This document shows positions 1-4,858 of a stretch of 34,441 nucleotides of DNA, in pieces. The translations under genes and the position numbers were made by a program. The notes beneath the pieces were generated by a model. The model did not search any database and had not been told where the DNA came from. It was given only the letters and a program-made list of their open reading frames with translations. Positions within the stretch are counted from its first letter, which is position 1; every line of letters begins with the position of its first letter. The DNA is from an uncultured Flavobacteriaceae bacterium (GTDB lineage: Bacteria > Bacteroidota > Bacteroidia > Flavobacteriales > Flavobacteriaceae): NCBI GenBank assembly GCA_937136455.1, contig CAKZOO010000138.1:1-34441 (forward strand), read 5' to 3'.

Positions 1-77
1 CTTCATTGTAATATTTGCAGCCTTTAGATGCTTATAAAAAGATGCGGTGCATCTTCCTAATTTCTTAGCACCATCAA
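1..77. repeat. Terminal direct repeat, left copy
   Basis: The first 77 bases are identical to 34365-34441. A repeat of exactly 77 bp is what a de Bruijn assembler with k = 77 leaves when it closes a circle. I read it as an assembly overlap on a circular map rather than a biological terminal repeat. One reading frame continues across the junction, which supports this. Real terminal redundancy of the packaged DNA cannot be judged from the sequence. Confidence 0.93.
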
Positions 78-153
78 CCAAGCCATGAGTATTATAAAGG
101 TCTTGCAAAGCCTCTCTGTCGTAAACGAACTTTTTGTTTATTTTTCGGATCAT
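1..153 (-). CDS. Small HTH-like protein, N-terminal part (split by contig end)
   Basis: Starts at ATG 153-151 and runs off base 1 after 51 codons. Joined across the junction to 34364-34311, it becomes a 68-residue protein ending in TAG. It is basic (MIRKINKK...) with a helix-turn-helix-like middle: ALQDLYNTHGLVDGAKKLGR, then a SFYKHLKAANI recognition-helix-like stretch. It closely resembles the next gene (34157-34318), including the ITMKG(R/K)G(N/K)K tail, so the two are probably tandem duplicates. A DNA-binding regulatory role is inferred. The stop overlaps the next start by 8 bp. Confidence 0.72.
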   Translation of the reverse strand, partial: MIRKINKKFVYDREALQDLYNTHGLVDGAKKLGRCTASFYKHLKAANITMK

Positions 154-168
154 AGCAAGATAAATGCC

Positions 169-180
169 ATTATATATAAT
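169..180. promoter_or_regulatory. Possible back-to-back -10 elements
   Basis: The bases TTATATATAAT between the leftward HTH gene and the rightward small ORF hold a TATAAT on each strand (169-174 on minus, 175-180 on plus). For the minus strand a TTATTG lies 18 bp upstream. No convincing -35 is seen for the plus strand. This is suggestive only in such A+T-rich DNA. Confidence 0.3.
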
Positions 181-197
181 TAAGGAAGAGAACAATA

Positions 198-353
198 ATG
201 TTTAATAACTTAAATCAAGAGCCTGTAACTGCTAAAACTTTGGACGGCGAAGCAGTTACAAGCCACAATTCACCCTTAGAAAGAGTTGATAAAAATTTAA
301 ATTATACCTCGATTAAGTCAACCCTTTTTTTTATTTTTATATTTCCAAGTTAA
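198..353 (+). CDS. Possible small rightward ORF (51 aa)
   Basis: ATG at 198 follows a good ribosome site (AGGAAGAG, about 6 bases upstream) and a TATATATAAT. It encodes 51 residues: a polar first part and a hydrophobic end (TLFFIFIFPS). The last 36 bases overlap the end of the convergent gene at 318-686. It would be the only rightward gene inside the leftward block. Its first part contains a 10-bp perfect inverted repeat (224-260), so the stretch may instead be regulatory. No recognised family. Confidence 0.35.
   Translation: MFNNLNQEPVTAKTLDGEAVTSHNSPLERVDKNLNYTSIKSTLFFIFIFPS
224..260. repeat. 10-bp perfect inverted repeat
   Basis: TGTAACTGCT (224-233) is repeated in inverted form as AGCAGTTACA (251-260) with a 17-base loop. 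There is no T-tract on either side, so it is not a simple terminator. It could be a regulatory hairpin or an operator lying between the small HTH genes and the 318-1403 gene group. Confidence 0.5.
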
Positions 354-686
354 ACCCCACTTTTCCAAGTTTTCATCGCATACAATCTTTTTATAATTAA
401 AAAGAGTTAGCTTCTTTTTATATTTCTGATGCAAATAAAATAATAAATCAGCTTGGTTGAAGATATGCACTCGATATATATTCACAGCATCACTAGCAAT
501 TTTGCGCTGCAATGCTTCAGTGAAGTTTTTAACATAGGTAGGGTTTAACTTTGTTTTTGCTCCTATCTCAGAAATAGATTGTATCTCACTAATAAACTTA
601 TGCTGACAAGCAAAACACTCATAATAAGCGTCTAGCTCCCTTTGGGTACATTCCTTTTTACAGCTTAGGCAAGTAGTTATTTTCAT
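318..686 (-). CDS. Unknown protein with N-terminal zinc-ribbon-like cysteines
   Basis: 122 residues, basic at the C-terminus. The N-terminus has paired cysteines (CLSCKKEC at about 7-14 and CFAC at about 24-27) of the kind that bind zinc. A helical section follows, containing SEIGAKTKLNPTYVKNF, which might be an HTH. The start ATG overlaps the stop of the upstream gene at 683-913 (ATGA). No family is recognised. A small DNA- or RNA-binding accessory protein of the early leftward block is a reasonable guess and no more than that. Confidence 0.7.
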   Translation of the reverse strand: MKITTCLSCKKECTQRELDAYYECFACQHKFISEIQSISEIGAKTKLNPTYVKNFTEALQRKIASDAVNIYRVHIFNQADLLFYLHQKYKKKLTLFNYKKIVCDENLEKWGLTWKYKNKKKG

Positions 687-913
687 ACTCTATTTACTAC
701 AGAATTTAAAAGAAAATCATAATATTTGTCTTTAATATCCATAATATTAATATCTACAACTTGCGTTTTAGCAATATATCTTACTACAGCCCTATCAAGT
801 GCAGCGTCACACTCATTAAATATTAATTCCATTTGTTTAATCCCGTAATAATCTTTGGATTTAACAACTGTTACAACCTCTTTGATTGCATTTCTATATA
901 ATGTGTAAATCAT
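683..913 (-). CDS. Unknown small protein (76 aa)
   Basis: 76 residues, mixed charge, probably helical, with no membrane segment or signal peptide. The start at 913 is preceded by the A-rich leader AAATAAAACA, shared with several other genes here, and not by a Shine-Dalgarno sequence. It follows a 35-codon ORF by 4 bases and overlaps the next gene by 4 bases (ATGA), so it sits in a tight operon. Function unknown. Confidence 0.65.
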   Translation of the reverse strand: MIYTLYRNAIKEVVTVVKSKDYYGIKQMELIFNECDAALDRAVVRYIAKTQVVDINIMDIKDKYYDFLLNSVVNRV

Positions 914-917
914 TGTT

Positions 918-1025
918 TTATTTATTTTGAATTAATCTTTTTTTAGCTTTTCTGTCAAGTAACCAAGACTTGTAATTTTTCTTTAAATTTTGTAAAAAAC
1001 GACAAAATTGTTTAAAAATTTTCAT
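918..1025 (-). CDS. Small basic protein (35 aa)
   Basis: ATG 1025-1023 to TAA 920-918. The 35 residues are strongly basic and rich in K, R, F and L (MKIFKQFCRFLQNLKKNYKS is its first part). It fills the gap between the genes at 1038-1403 and 683-913 almost exactly. Its start is preceded by TATTTACA, resembling the A-rich leaders of its neighbours. A TTGACA on the minus strand (958-953) lies within it and could also serve the next gene. Function unknown. Confidence 0.5.
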   Translation of the reverse strand: MKIFKQFCRFLQNLKKNYKSWLLDRKAKKRLIQNK

Positions 1026-1037
1026 TGTAAATATTAA

Positions 1038-1403
1038 TTAAATTCTTTGATTATTTGAAGAAAATAACGGAATCCCATTTGAATTAGTTATTGATGCACT
1101 TGGCGCATTATCAATAACAATTTCATTTAATTCACTTTCTTTATTTTCGCTTAATTTATCAAAAACTCCTTTTACAATAAAAACATTCATTGCAATTTTA
1201 AAAGCCCATAAACTATCTTTTATATTGTTGTAACAAGCTATATTTACTTGCTCTTCCTTACCTATTGCATATTCATGAGCAAATTCCTCTTTAGAAGCTT
1301 TATATACATTAAGCCCCCATTGACTCCAATTTTCTTTGATAAGTGAGTTAATATCACATTCTAAATACTCTGCTAGTGCCTTTTTTTCATTTTCAGTAGT
1401 CAT
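1038..1403 (-). CDS. Unknown protein at the head of the leftward block (121 aa)
   Basis: 121 residues, acidic, with no recognised domain. The middle (SLWAFKIAMNVFIVKGVF) is hydrophobic but looks more like a packed helix than a membrane anchor. The C-terminal 30 residues look disordered. It begins MTTEN after the leader AGTAAAACA. The divergent gene at 1613 begins MTTEQ after the same leader. It has its own sigma70-like promoter (1443-1472) and is the first gene of the leftward transcript. Confidence 0.65.
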   Translation of the reverse strand: MTTENEKKALAEYLECDINSLIKENWSQWGLNVYKASKEEFAHEYAIGKEEQVNIACYNNIKDSLWAFKIAMNVFIVKGVFDKLSENKESELNEIVIDNAPSASITNSNGIPLFSSNNQRI

Positions 1404-1419
1404 TGTTTTACTTTTTTAA
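1392..1419 (-). repeat. Inverted leader repeat, left arm
   Basis: These 28 bases, read on the minus strand, are identical to 1597-1624 on the plus strand. They cover the A-rich leader and the first four codons (MTTE) of each divergent gene. The two arms face outward from the promoter region between them. Confidence 0.9.
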
Positions 1420-1442
1420 GTTAATATTGAAGTGGTATAAAT

Positions 1443-1472
1443 AGAATAACATAGGTTAATTATATAAGTCAA
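1443..1472 (-). promoter_or_regulatory. Sigma70-like promoter for the leftward block
   Basis: On the minus strand TTGACT (1472-1467) and TATTCT (1448-1443) are separated by 18 bp. The -35 sits in the sequence ATAATCACTTGACT, nearly the same as at 31280-31294. It would drive the gene at 1403 and, read on round the circle, the regulators and replication genes. Confidence 0.65.
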
Positions 1473-1538
1473 GTGATTATTTTACTTTCTTTATTAGATA
1501 AGGTATAGTAAGGGATTAGGGATAAATGAAATTATTAC

Positions 1539-1568
1539 TTGACATATAATATCTAATAGTTTTATAGT
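1539..1568 (+). promoter_or_regulatory. Sigma70-like promoter for the rightward block
   Basis: TTGACA (1539-1544) and TATAGT (1563-1568) with an 18-bp spacer. The predicted transcript would start near 1575 and have a short 5' leader before the ATG at 1613. The -35 lies in ATTACTTGACA, matching the ACTTGAC boxes at the other promoters of this genome. Confidence 0.7.
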
Positions 1569-1596
1569 TAATTCAACGCCACCAACTAACTATTAA

Positions 1597-1624
1597 TTAA
1601 AAAAGTAAAACAATGACTACTGAA
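1597..1624 (+). repeat. Inverted leader repeat, right arm
   Basis: Perfect inverted copy of 1392-1419, placing the same leader and first codons in front of the first rightward gene. Such identity at the nucleotide level suggests a recent duplication or gene conversion of the start region, or selection for a shared control element. Confidence 0.9.
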
Positions 1625-1801
1625 CAAGATAATTCAATTATTGAATCAATGATTGATTGCACTTTTACAAATAAAAAAACAGGTGAAGAAATCGAAAACG
1701 GCTTCCAAATTAAATATAAAGACGGGTCTATTGAGTATGGGCAAGAGGGAGTTTTACGGTTTTTAGAAGAAGAGGAAATTGCTAACTTAAAATTTAAATA
1801 A
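1613..1801 (+). CDS. Unknown small acidic protein (62 aa)
   Basis: 62 residues, acidic. The first 12 residues are polar, followed by a beta-rich stretch (CTFTNKKTGEEIENGFQIKY) and a Glu-rich C-terminal helix. It shares its leader and first four codons with the divergent gene at 1403. It is first in the rightward transcript, where early phage genes that act on the host are often found, but nothing in the sequence identifies a target. Confidence 0.65.
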   Translation: MTTEQDNSIIESMIDCTFTNKKTGEEIENGFQIKYKDGSIEYGQEGVLRFLEEEEIANLKFK

Positions 1802-1807
1802 TTAGTT

Positions 1808-1960
1808 ATGAAAAGAATAATTGAAGATACAACGGCCATGATATTAATGACAACTCTCGCCTTTGCTTTTGTGGTTGGCCTTTCTGCGTACAGTAGCAAT
1901 AAATGTGAAACAAAAAATAACAGCGATAAGCCTTATTTTGTGTGCATGGGTTTAATTTAA
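1808..1960 (+). CDS. Small single-pass membrane protein (50 aa)
   Basis: ATG 1808 to TAA 1960, 50 residues, 6 bases after the preceding stop. One membrane segment (MILMTTLAFAFVVGLSAY, about residues 11-28) is followed by a polar tail with two cysteines. The N-terminus is short with balanced charge. The spacing within the gene string favours a real gene. Function unknown. It is far from the lysis cassette, so a holin role is unlikely. Confidence 0.55.
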   Translation: MKRIIEDTTAMILMTTLAFAFVVGLSAYSSNKCETKNNSDKPYFVCMGLI

Positions 1961-1973
1961 AATAATAAAGAAA

Positions 1974-2195
1974 ATGACTAAAAAAGAGTATGATTTGCTT
2001 AAAATAATCCACAATATGGATAAAGACATACTGGATTTGCGGGAGAAATTAGAAGGGAAAATATTTTTACTAGGTGCTGCTAGGGCTGCATTATATTTAG
2101 ATGAAGAGGAGGATAGGCAAGACGCTTTTTGGTCGGTGACGCGTACTATATCAGACAAAAGAATTGATAGAATTTTAAAGAAATATGAAAATTAA
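1974..2195 (+). CDS. Unknown helical protein (73 aa)
   Basis: 73 residues, charged and helical throughout (MTKKEYDLLKIIHNMDKDIL, then LREKLEGK). It has no cysteine and no membrane segment. It may form a coiled coil. It sits between a small membrane protein and the Cys-repeat protein in the same orientation. No family recognised. Confidence 0.6.
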   Translation: MTKKEYDLLKIIHNMDKDILDLREKLEGKIFLLGAARAALYLDEEEDRQDAFWSVTRTISDKRIDRILKKYEN

Positions 2196-2238
2196 AAACA
2201 AAGATCTAATTGAATTATTAAATGATAAAGGGGAATAA
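2185..2238 (+). CDS. 17-codon mini-ORF (MKIKNKDLIELLNDKGE)
   Basis: ATG 2185 lies in the last codons of the preceding gene. The TAA at 2236-2238 is one base before the ATG of the Cys-repeat gene, and the ribosome site of that gene (AAAGGGG) lies inside it. Its end resembles the C-terminus of the Cys-repeat protein (ELLNDKSE), and 24 bases at 2212-2235 match 2993-3016 with three differences. It may be a duplicated gene tail or a coupling peptide. Confidence 0.3.
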   Translation: MKIKNKDLIELLNDKGE

Positions 2239-2239
2239 A

Positions 2240-3040
2240 ATGACTAAATATAATAGCCTTGAAGAAGTAATAAAAGATTATTCATTTATTGATGAAGATA
2301 GACTAACAAAATATCAAAAAAAATATTTACTAAATAACGAGATTAACAGCATAGATGAAAATTACAATATTAATTGCAAAAACTGCAAAGACTGCGAAAA
2401 CTGCATAGACTGCACAGACTGCAATTTATGCACAGACTGCCTACGCTGCAACGACTGCGAAAACTGCCTACGCTGCGAAAACTGCGAAAACTGCGAAAAC
2501 TGCATAGACTGCACAGACTACGAAAGCAAATCTAAAATGACTAAAACACTAGAGCAAATACAAGAAGAGAATCGCAAGGCTATAATTATGGCTAATCATC
2601 CAGAGGCTAAGAGTTATGAGGAGGCTTTGGAGATGGAGTTGGGTTTTGGGTGTAAATTTTATTCAGAATTAGATACAAAAAATATTGTAACTATTTATGA
2701 CATAACAACAGAAAGAGAATTTAAAGTTTTTCTTGGAAGGAGTCCTGAGCCATTTCAAGATATTCGAGTTTATCACGACCCCCTTGATTCAAAAATAGGA
2801 ATAATAGGCAAACCCTTGACCCTTAATCGTGTCTTAATTGCTCTTAGTCATAAACATTATGGCGTTGATATGGTTGAAGAAGATCAGCACTCGTTAATGA
2901 TTTATAAAAAGCCATATAATGAATGGATAACATGGGATTTAACCAAAGAAACACTTGAGGAGCAGTCGGAAGATTGCCAGCGTAAGATTAATGAATTGTT
3001 AAATGATAAAAGCGAAACTCAACTATCAAAGATTATTTGA
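2240..3040 (+). CDS. Fusion protein: Cys-x-x tandem repeat plus phage accessory domain
   Basis: 266 residues from the ATG at 2240, chosen over an upstream ATG at 2222 because AAAGGGG lies 6 bases before it. Residues 46-93 are sixteen consecutive Cys-x-x triplets (CENC, CIDC, CTDC types), encoded by a 9-bp-like DNA repeat. From residue 100 (MTKTLEQIQEENRKAII...) there is a second domain that resembles a hypothetical protein family common in phage accessory regions, as I recall it (PEAKSYEEALEMELGFGCK; LTLNRVLIALSH; WDLTKETLEEQS). The internal ATG at 2537 suggests two genes were joined. The Cys array could bind metal or form a regular Cys-lined helix. No function is known. Confidence 0.75.
   Translation: MTKYNSLEEVIKDYSFIDEDRLTKYQKKYLLNNEINSIDENYNINCKNCKDCENCIDCTDCNLCTDCLRCNDCENCLRCENCENCENCIDCTDYESKSKMTKTLEQIQEENRKAIIMANHPEAKSYEEALEMELGFGCKFYSELDTKNIVTIYDITTEREFKVFLGRSPEPFQDIRVYHDPLDSKIGIIGKPLTLNRVLIALSHKHYGVDMVEEDQHSLMIYKKPYNEWITWDLTKETLEEQSEDCQRKINELLNDKSETQLSKII
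2375..2518 (+). repeat. Cys-x-x coding repeat (16 triplets)
   Basis: Tandem 9-base units, each encoding one Cys-x-x triplet, of the form RACTGCRAA and its variants. The copies from 2480 to 2506 are nearly identical (GAAAACTGC repeated). It is open reading frame throughout and lacks spacers, so it is a protein repeat and not a CRISPR. Confidence 0.9.
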
Positions 3041-3342
3041 CAGTTCAAACCCTTTAAAATCAAGCCTTCCTCAACTTTTTTAAAAAAGCAAATACTTATA
3101 TTTATAATTTTTTATAAAGTGTTGACTTATTAAGAAATATAAAAAAAAGTACTTGACAAGGCCCCTAATTTTGGGGGAATTGAAGGGGGTAGCGCTAGCG
3201 GGGTGCTAGGCTGATATAGCAAGAGCCTAGAGAAACTAGTAACTCTTTTGATATTAGGGAGTAATGCACGACCGATCAAAAGTAATGAGATGTTCAAGAT
3301 TAGTACAAATTCCAAGATAAGGTAAATAGGTAAAGTTTTTAC
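3041..3342 (+). other. Non-coding, structured stretch (possible RNA)
   Basis: There is no gene of normal length. From about 3160 to 3235 the DNA is clearly richer in G+C than its flanks and holds several inverted repeats: CCCC/GGGG around 3172; CTAGGCT (3206-3212) with AGCCTAG (3224-3230); and CTTTTGAT (3245-3252) with ATCAAAAG (3275-3282). Two TTGAC boxes (3122, 3153) lie just upstream but lack good -10 partners. An 18-codon ORF (3264-3320, MHDRSKVMRCSRLVQIPR) has AGGGAG before its start. It could be a small RNA or a control region. Confidence 0.4.
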
Positions 3343-3371
3343 TTGACTATTGTTTGAAGTAGTGATATACT
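3343..3371 (+). promoter_or_regulatory. Strong sigma70-like promoter
   Basis: TTGACT (3343-3348), a 17-bp spacer, and TATACT (3366-3371). It drives the small gene at 3403 and those after it. The bases after the -10 (AGGAGTAGGTATTAA) resemble those after the promoter at 3944-3972, suggesting duplicated control. Confidence 0.75.
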
Positions 3372-3402
3372 AGGAGTAGGTATTAATTTTTTAGGTAAAA
3401 CA

Positions 3403-3510
3403 ATGAAAATATTAAGAGATTATTCAAAGGCTGAAATCAGGCAGATAATTAATAGCATGAGTTCAGAGGAAAAGAAGAGATTGGAGAATTTATTTAAGAT
3501 TAAGAGGTAG
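3403..3510 (+). CDS. Small basic helical protein (35 aa)
   Basis: ATG 3403 to TAG 3510, 35 residues (MKILRDYSKAEIRQIINSMS..., then a Lys/Arg/Glu helix). It comes about 30 bases after a strong promoter with the leader AGGTAAAACA directly before the ATG. The stop overlaps a GTG start of the next gene (TAGTG). Function unknown. A small DNA-binding protein is possible from the charge pattern. Confidence 0.6.
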   Translation: MKILRDYSKAEIRQIINSMSSEEKKRLENLFKIKR

Positions 3511-3779
3511 TGCAAGAGGACAATCTAGAAAAATTCAGGGTAGAAATGACTAAGCTTGAATTGAAGTTAAGGAATTTCTTGAAGGCTATGAAGAAGTTAG
3601 CTAGAGATGAACCAAGCAAGGCCAGGAAGCAATTAGATCAAGTTAGATCTAAGTATTTACTTGATGAAACAACAATTTTGATGTTTAAGAGGTTGGGATT
3701 GTTGGTAGATTATACTTTATTATTAAAAGATTATAACAGGGCTTTAGATGAGATACAAGGTAGTAGTGTTATTGTTTAG
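3510..3779 (+). CDS. Unknown charged helical protein (89 aa, GTG start)
   Basis: Starts at GTG 3510, overlapping the upstream stop, so it is probably translated by coupling. The 89 residues are basic and helical (LEKFRVEMTKLELKLRNFLK; LARDEPSKARKQLDQVRS). No cysteine or membrane segment. The length and helical charge pattern would fit a small terminase or DNA-binding factor, but I cannot assign it. The next gene starts inside its end. Confidence 0.55.
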   Translation: MQEDNLEKFRVEMTKLELKLRNFLKAMKKLARDEPSKARKQLDQVRSKYLLDETTILMFKRLGLLVDYTLLLKDYNRALDEIQGSSVIV

Positions 3780-3939
3780 TTTAATGCAGTTAGCAACTTG
3801 TAGGAGTTACGCAGCTATTAATTGTGGCTTAGTTAGTAAGGAGTATAAGTTAGTTAAGTGTGTTGATACTAGAGCGCAAGAGACTTGTTTTTTTAGAGTT
3901 GATAAGGATAGTTTAAGCTGCTATGGTTGGCAGTTGTAA
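3748..3939 (+). CDS. Small secreted Cys-rich protein (63 aa)
   Basis: ATG 3748 overlaps the previous gene by 32 bases in another frame. Residues 1-22 look like a signal peptide (VVVLLFSLMQLATC core, cut near SYA-A). The mature part of about 40 residues has four cysteines, which could form two disulfides in the periplasm. LATC resembles a weak lipobox, so it could instead be a lipoprotein. It lies just before the packaging genes. A role at the cell surface, such as exclusion of other phages, is conceivable but not shown. Confidence 0.5.
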   Translation: MRYKVVVLLFSLMQLATCRSYAAINCGLVSKEYKLVKCVDTRAQETCFFRVDKDSLSCYGWQL

Positions 3940-3943
3940 TTAT

Positions 3944-3972
3944 TTGGTAAAATATGCATGTGGTAGTATACT
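3944..3972 (+). promoter_or_regulatory. Sigma70-like promoter before the packaging genes
   Basis: TTGGTA (3944-3949), a 17-bp spacer, and TATACT (3967-3972). It lies after the small secreted protein and before the HTH protein and terminase genes, so it probably starts the late transcript for DNA packaging and head genes. Confidence 0.65.
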
Positions 3973-4005
3973 ATGGGTATGGGTATTAAAAAAATTAGGT
4001 AGATT

Positions 4006-4242
4006 TTGAATAAGCATTGTGACTTTGTTAGTATTGAAGTAGCTTATGATTTAATGGATAGATTAAAGTTAAATAAGAGTAGTTTTGGTGCATTATGTGG
4101 AGTATCTTTAAACCAGTTTAGAAATTGGGAAAAAAAGGGTAGAATGCCACAATATAGATATAGTCAATTGATTATAGAGATGAAGAAAGTATTTAAAGAG
4201 GAATATGATAGGAAATTGGCTTTGTTAGAATTTGATAATTAA
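4006..4242 (+). CDS. HTH protein near the terminase (possible small-terminase DNA-binding part)
   Basis: 78 residues from a TTG start at 4006, preceded by AGGTAG. No ATG fits. Residues about 10-50 form an XRE-like helix-turn-helix (AYDLMDRLKLNKSSFGALCG, then VSLNQFRNWEKKGRMPQYRY). It is placed directly upstream of a short gene and TerL, as small terminases often are. It may be the DNA-recognition component of the packaging motor or a late-gene regulator. Confidence 0.6.
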   Translation: MNKHCDFVSIEVAYDLMDRLKLNKSSFGALCGVSLNQFRNWEKKGRMPQYRYSQLIIEMKKVFKEEYDRKLALLEFDN

Positions 4243-4245
4243 TAT

Positions 4246-4527
4246 ATGGATAAGAAGGAAATAGCAAACAAGATAAGAGAAAATGCTATTAAATGGAGTG
4301 AAGAGGAAACACTTAACAACTATGCTAAGAAGTTTTTTAAAACAGATGATAAGATAGATGTTGTTATGTCTAAACTTAATGAATTAGCTTTAAATGCTGA
4401 GAATGAAACAACACAACTGCAAGCTATTAAAGAGATAAGAGAGATGCTGACAGAAAGCAAAGGCAATCAAACTAATATTCAAACTAATGTTAATCTAGGC
4501 GACTTTCTTGATAATTTAAAGAAATAG
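4246..4527 (+). CDS. Probable terminase small subunit or packaging accessory protein
   Basis: 93 residues, acidic, helical. The C-terminal half (TTQLQAIKEIREMLTESKG and NVNLGDFLDNLKK) resembles the oligomerisation and TerL-binding parts of phage small terminases as I remember them. It follows the HTH gene by 3 bases, and TerL comes three genes later. Together the HTH protein and this one could do the job of a two-domain TerS. Assignment rests on position and general pattern. Confidence 0.5.
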   Translation: MDKKEIANKIRENAIKWSEEETLNNYAKKFFKTDDKIDVVMSKLNELALNAENETTQLQAIKEIREMLTESKGNQTNIQTNVNLGDFLDNLKK

Positions 4528-4535
4528 CCAAAAAA

Positions 4536-4604
4536 ATGGATATAGGGATTTGCTGGGTTAAATGCTCTTCGCCCACATGGTGGAGACAAAATAAATTTAT
4601 ATGA
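4536..4604 (+). CDS. 22-codon mini-ORF
   Basis: ATG 4536 to TGA 4604. It encodes 22 residues with two Cys and three Trp (MDIGICWVKCSSPTWWRQNK...). The TGA overlaps the ATG of the next gene (ATGA at 4601-4604). It fills the only gap in this stretch of the operon. It may be a real micropeptide or a coupling ORF. Confidence 0.3.
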   Translation: MDIGICWVKCSSPTWWRQNKFI

Positions 4605-4858
4605 AATTAGAAGATAAATTAATAAAGAAACTACTTATTAGTTATGAGGGTTTTTTGTGTTATTTGCATAATAATCAACATAGATTTGGCTATGATGACT
4701 TAAAAGACAAATCTAACAAAGATTATAAAGAGTGGGTGTTAGAACAATGTAAAACAAGAATAGATGAATTAGAGCAGTTTTATGAACAAATAATTGATTC
4801 TAAAGAAATATCAACAGAGTTTAAAAAGGATTTATTTAAATTCTTAGATAAAGAGTAA
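4601..4858 (+). CDS. Unknown protein just upstream of TerL (85 aa)
   Basis: 85 residues, helical and charged, with aromatic residues (GFLCYLHNNQHRFGYDDLKD). No known motif. The stop TAA shares one base with the TerL start (TAATG). The position suggests a role in packaging or late expression, but there is no direct evidence. Confidence 0.55.
   Translation: MKLEDKLIKKLLISYEGFLCYLHNNQHRFGYDDLKDKSNKDYKEWVLEQCKTRIDELEQFYEQIIDSKEISTEFKKDLFKFLDKE

Noticed and set aside
1..77. Direct terminal repeats as phage DNA ends (T7-like)
   Set aside because: T7-like ends are longer and lie outside genes. Here the repeat is exactly 77 bp, lies inside a gene and fits a k-mer overlap.
2375..2518. Regular short repeats that could suggest a CRISPR or satellite
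   Set aside because: The units are 9 bases without spacers, stay in frame and encode Cys-x-x triplets in a gene with a good start.
3130..3315. Leftward hydrophobic 61-aa ORF across the structured gap
   Set aside because: It needs a TTG start, has no ribosome site, runs against the direction of all neighbours, and its translation follows the inverted repeats.
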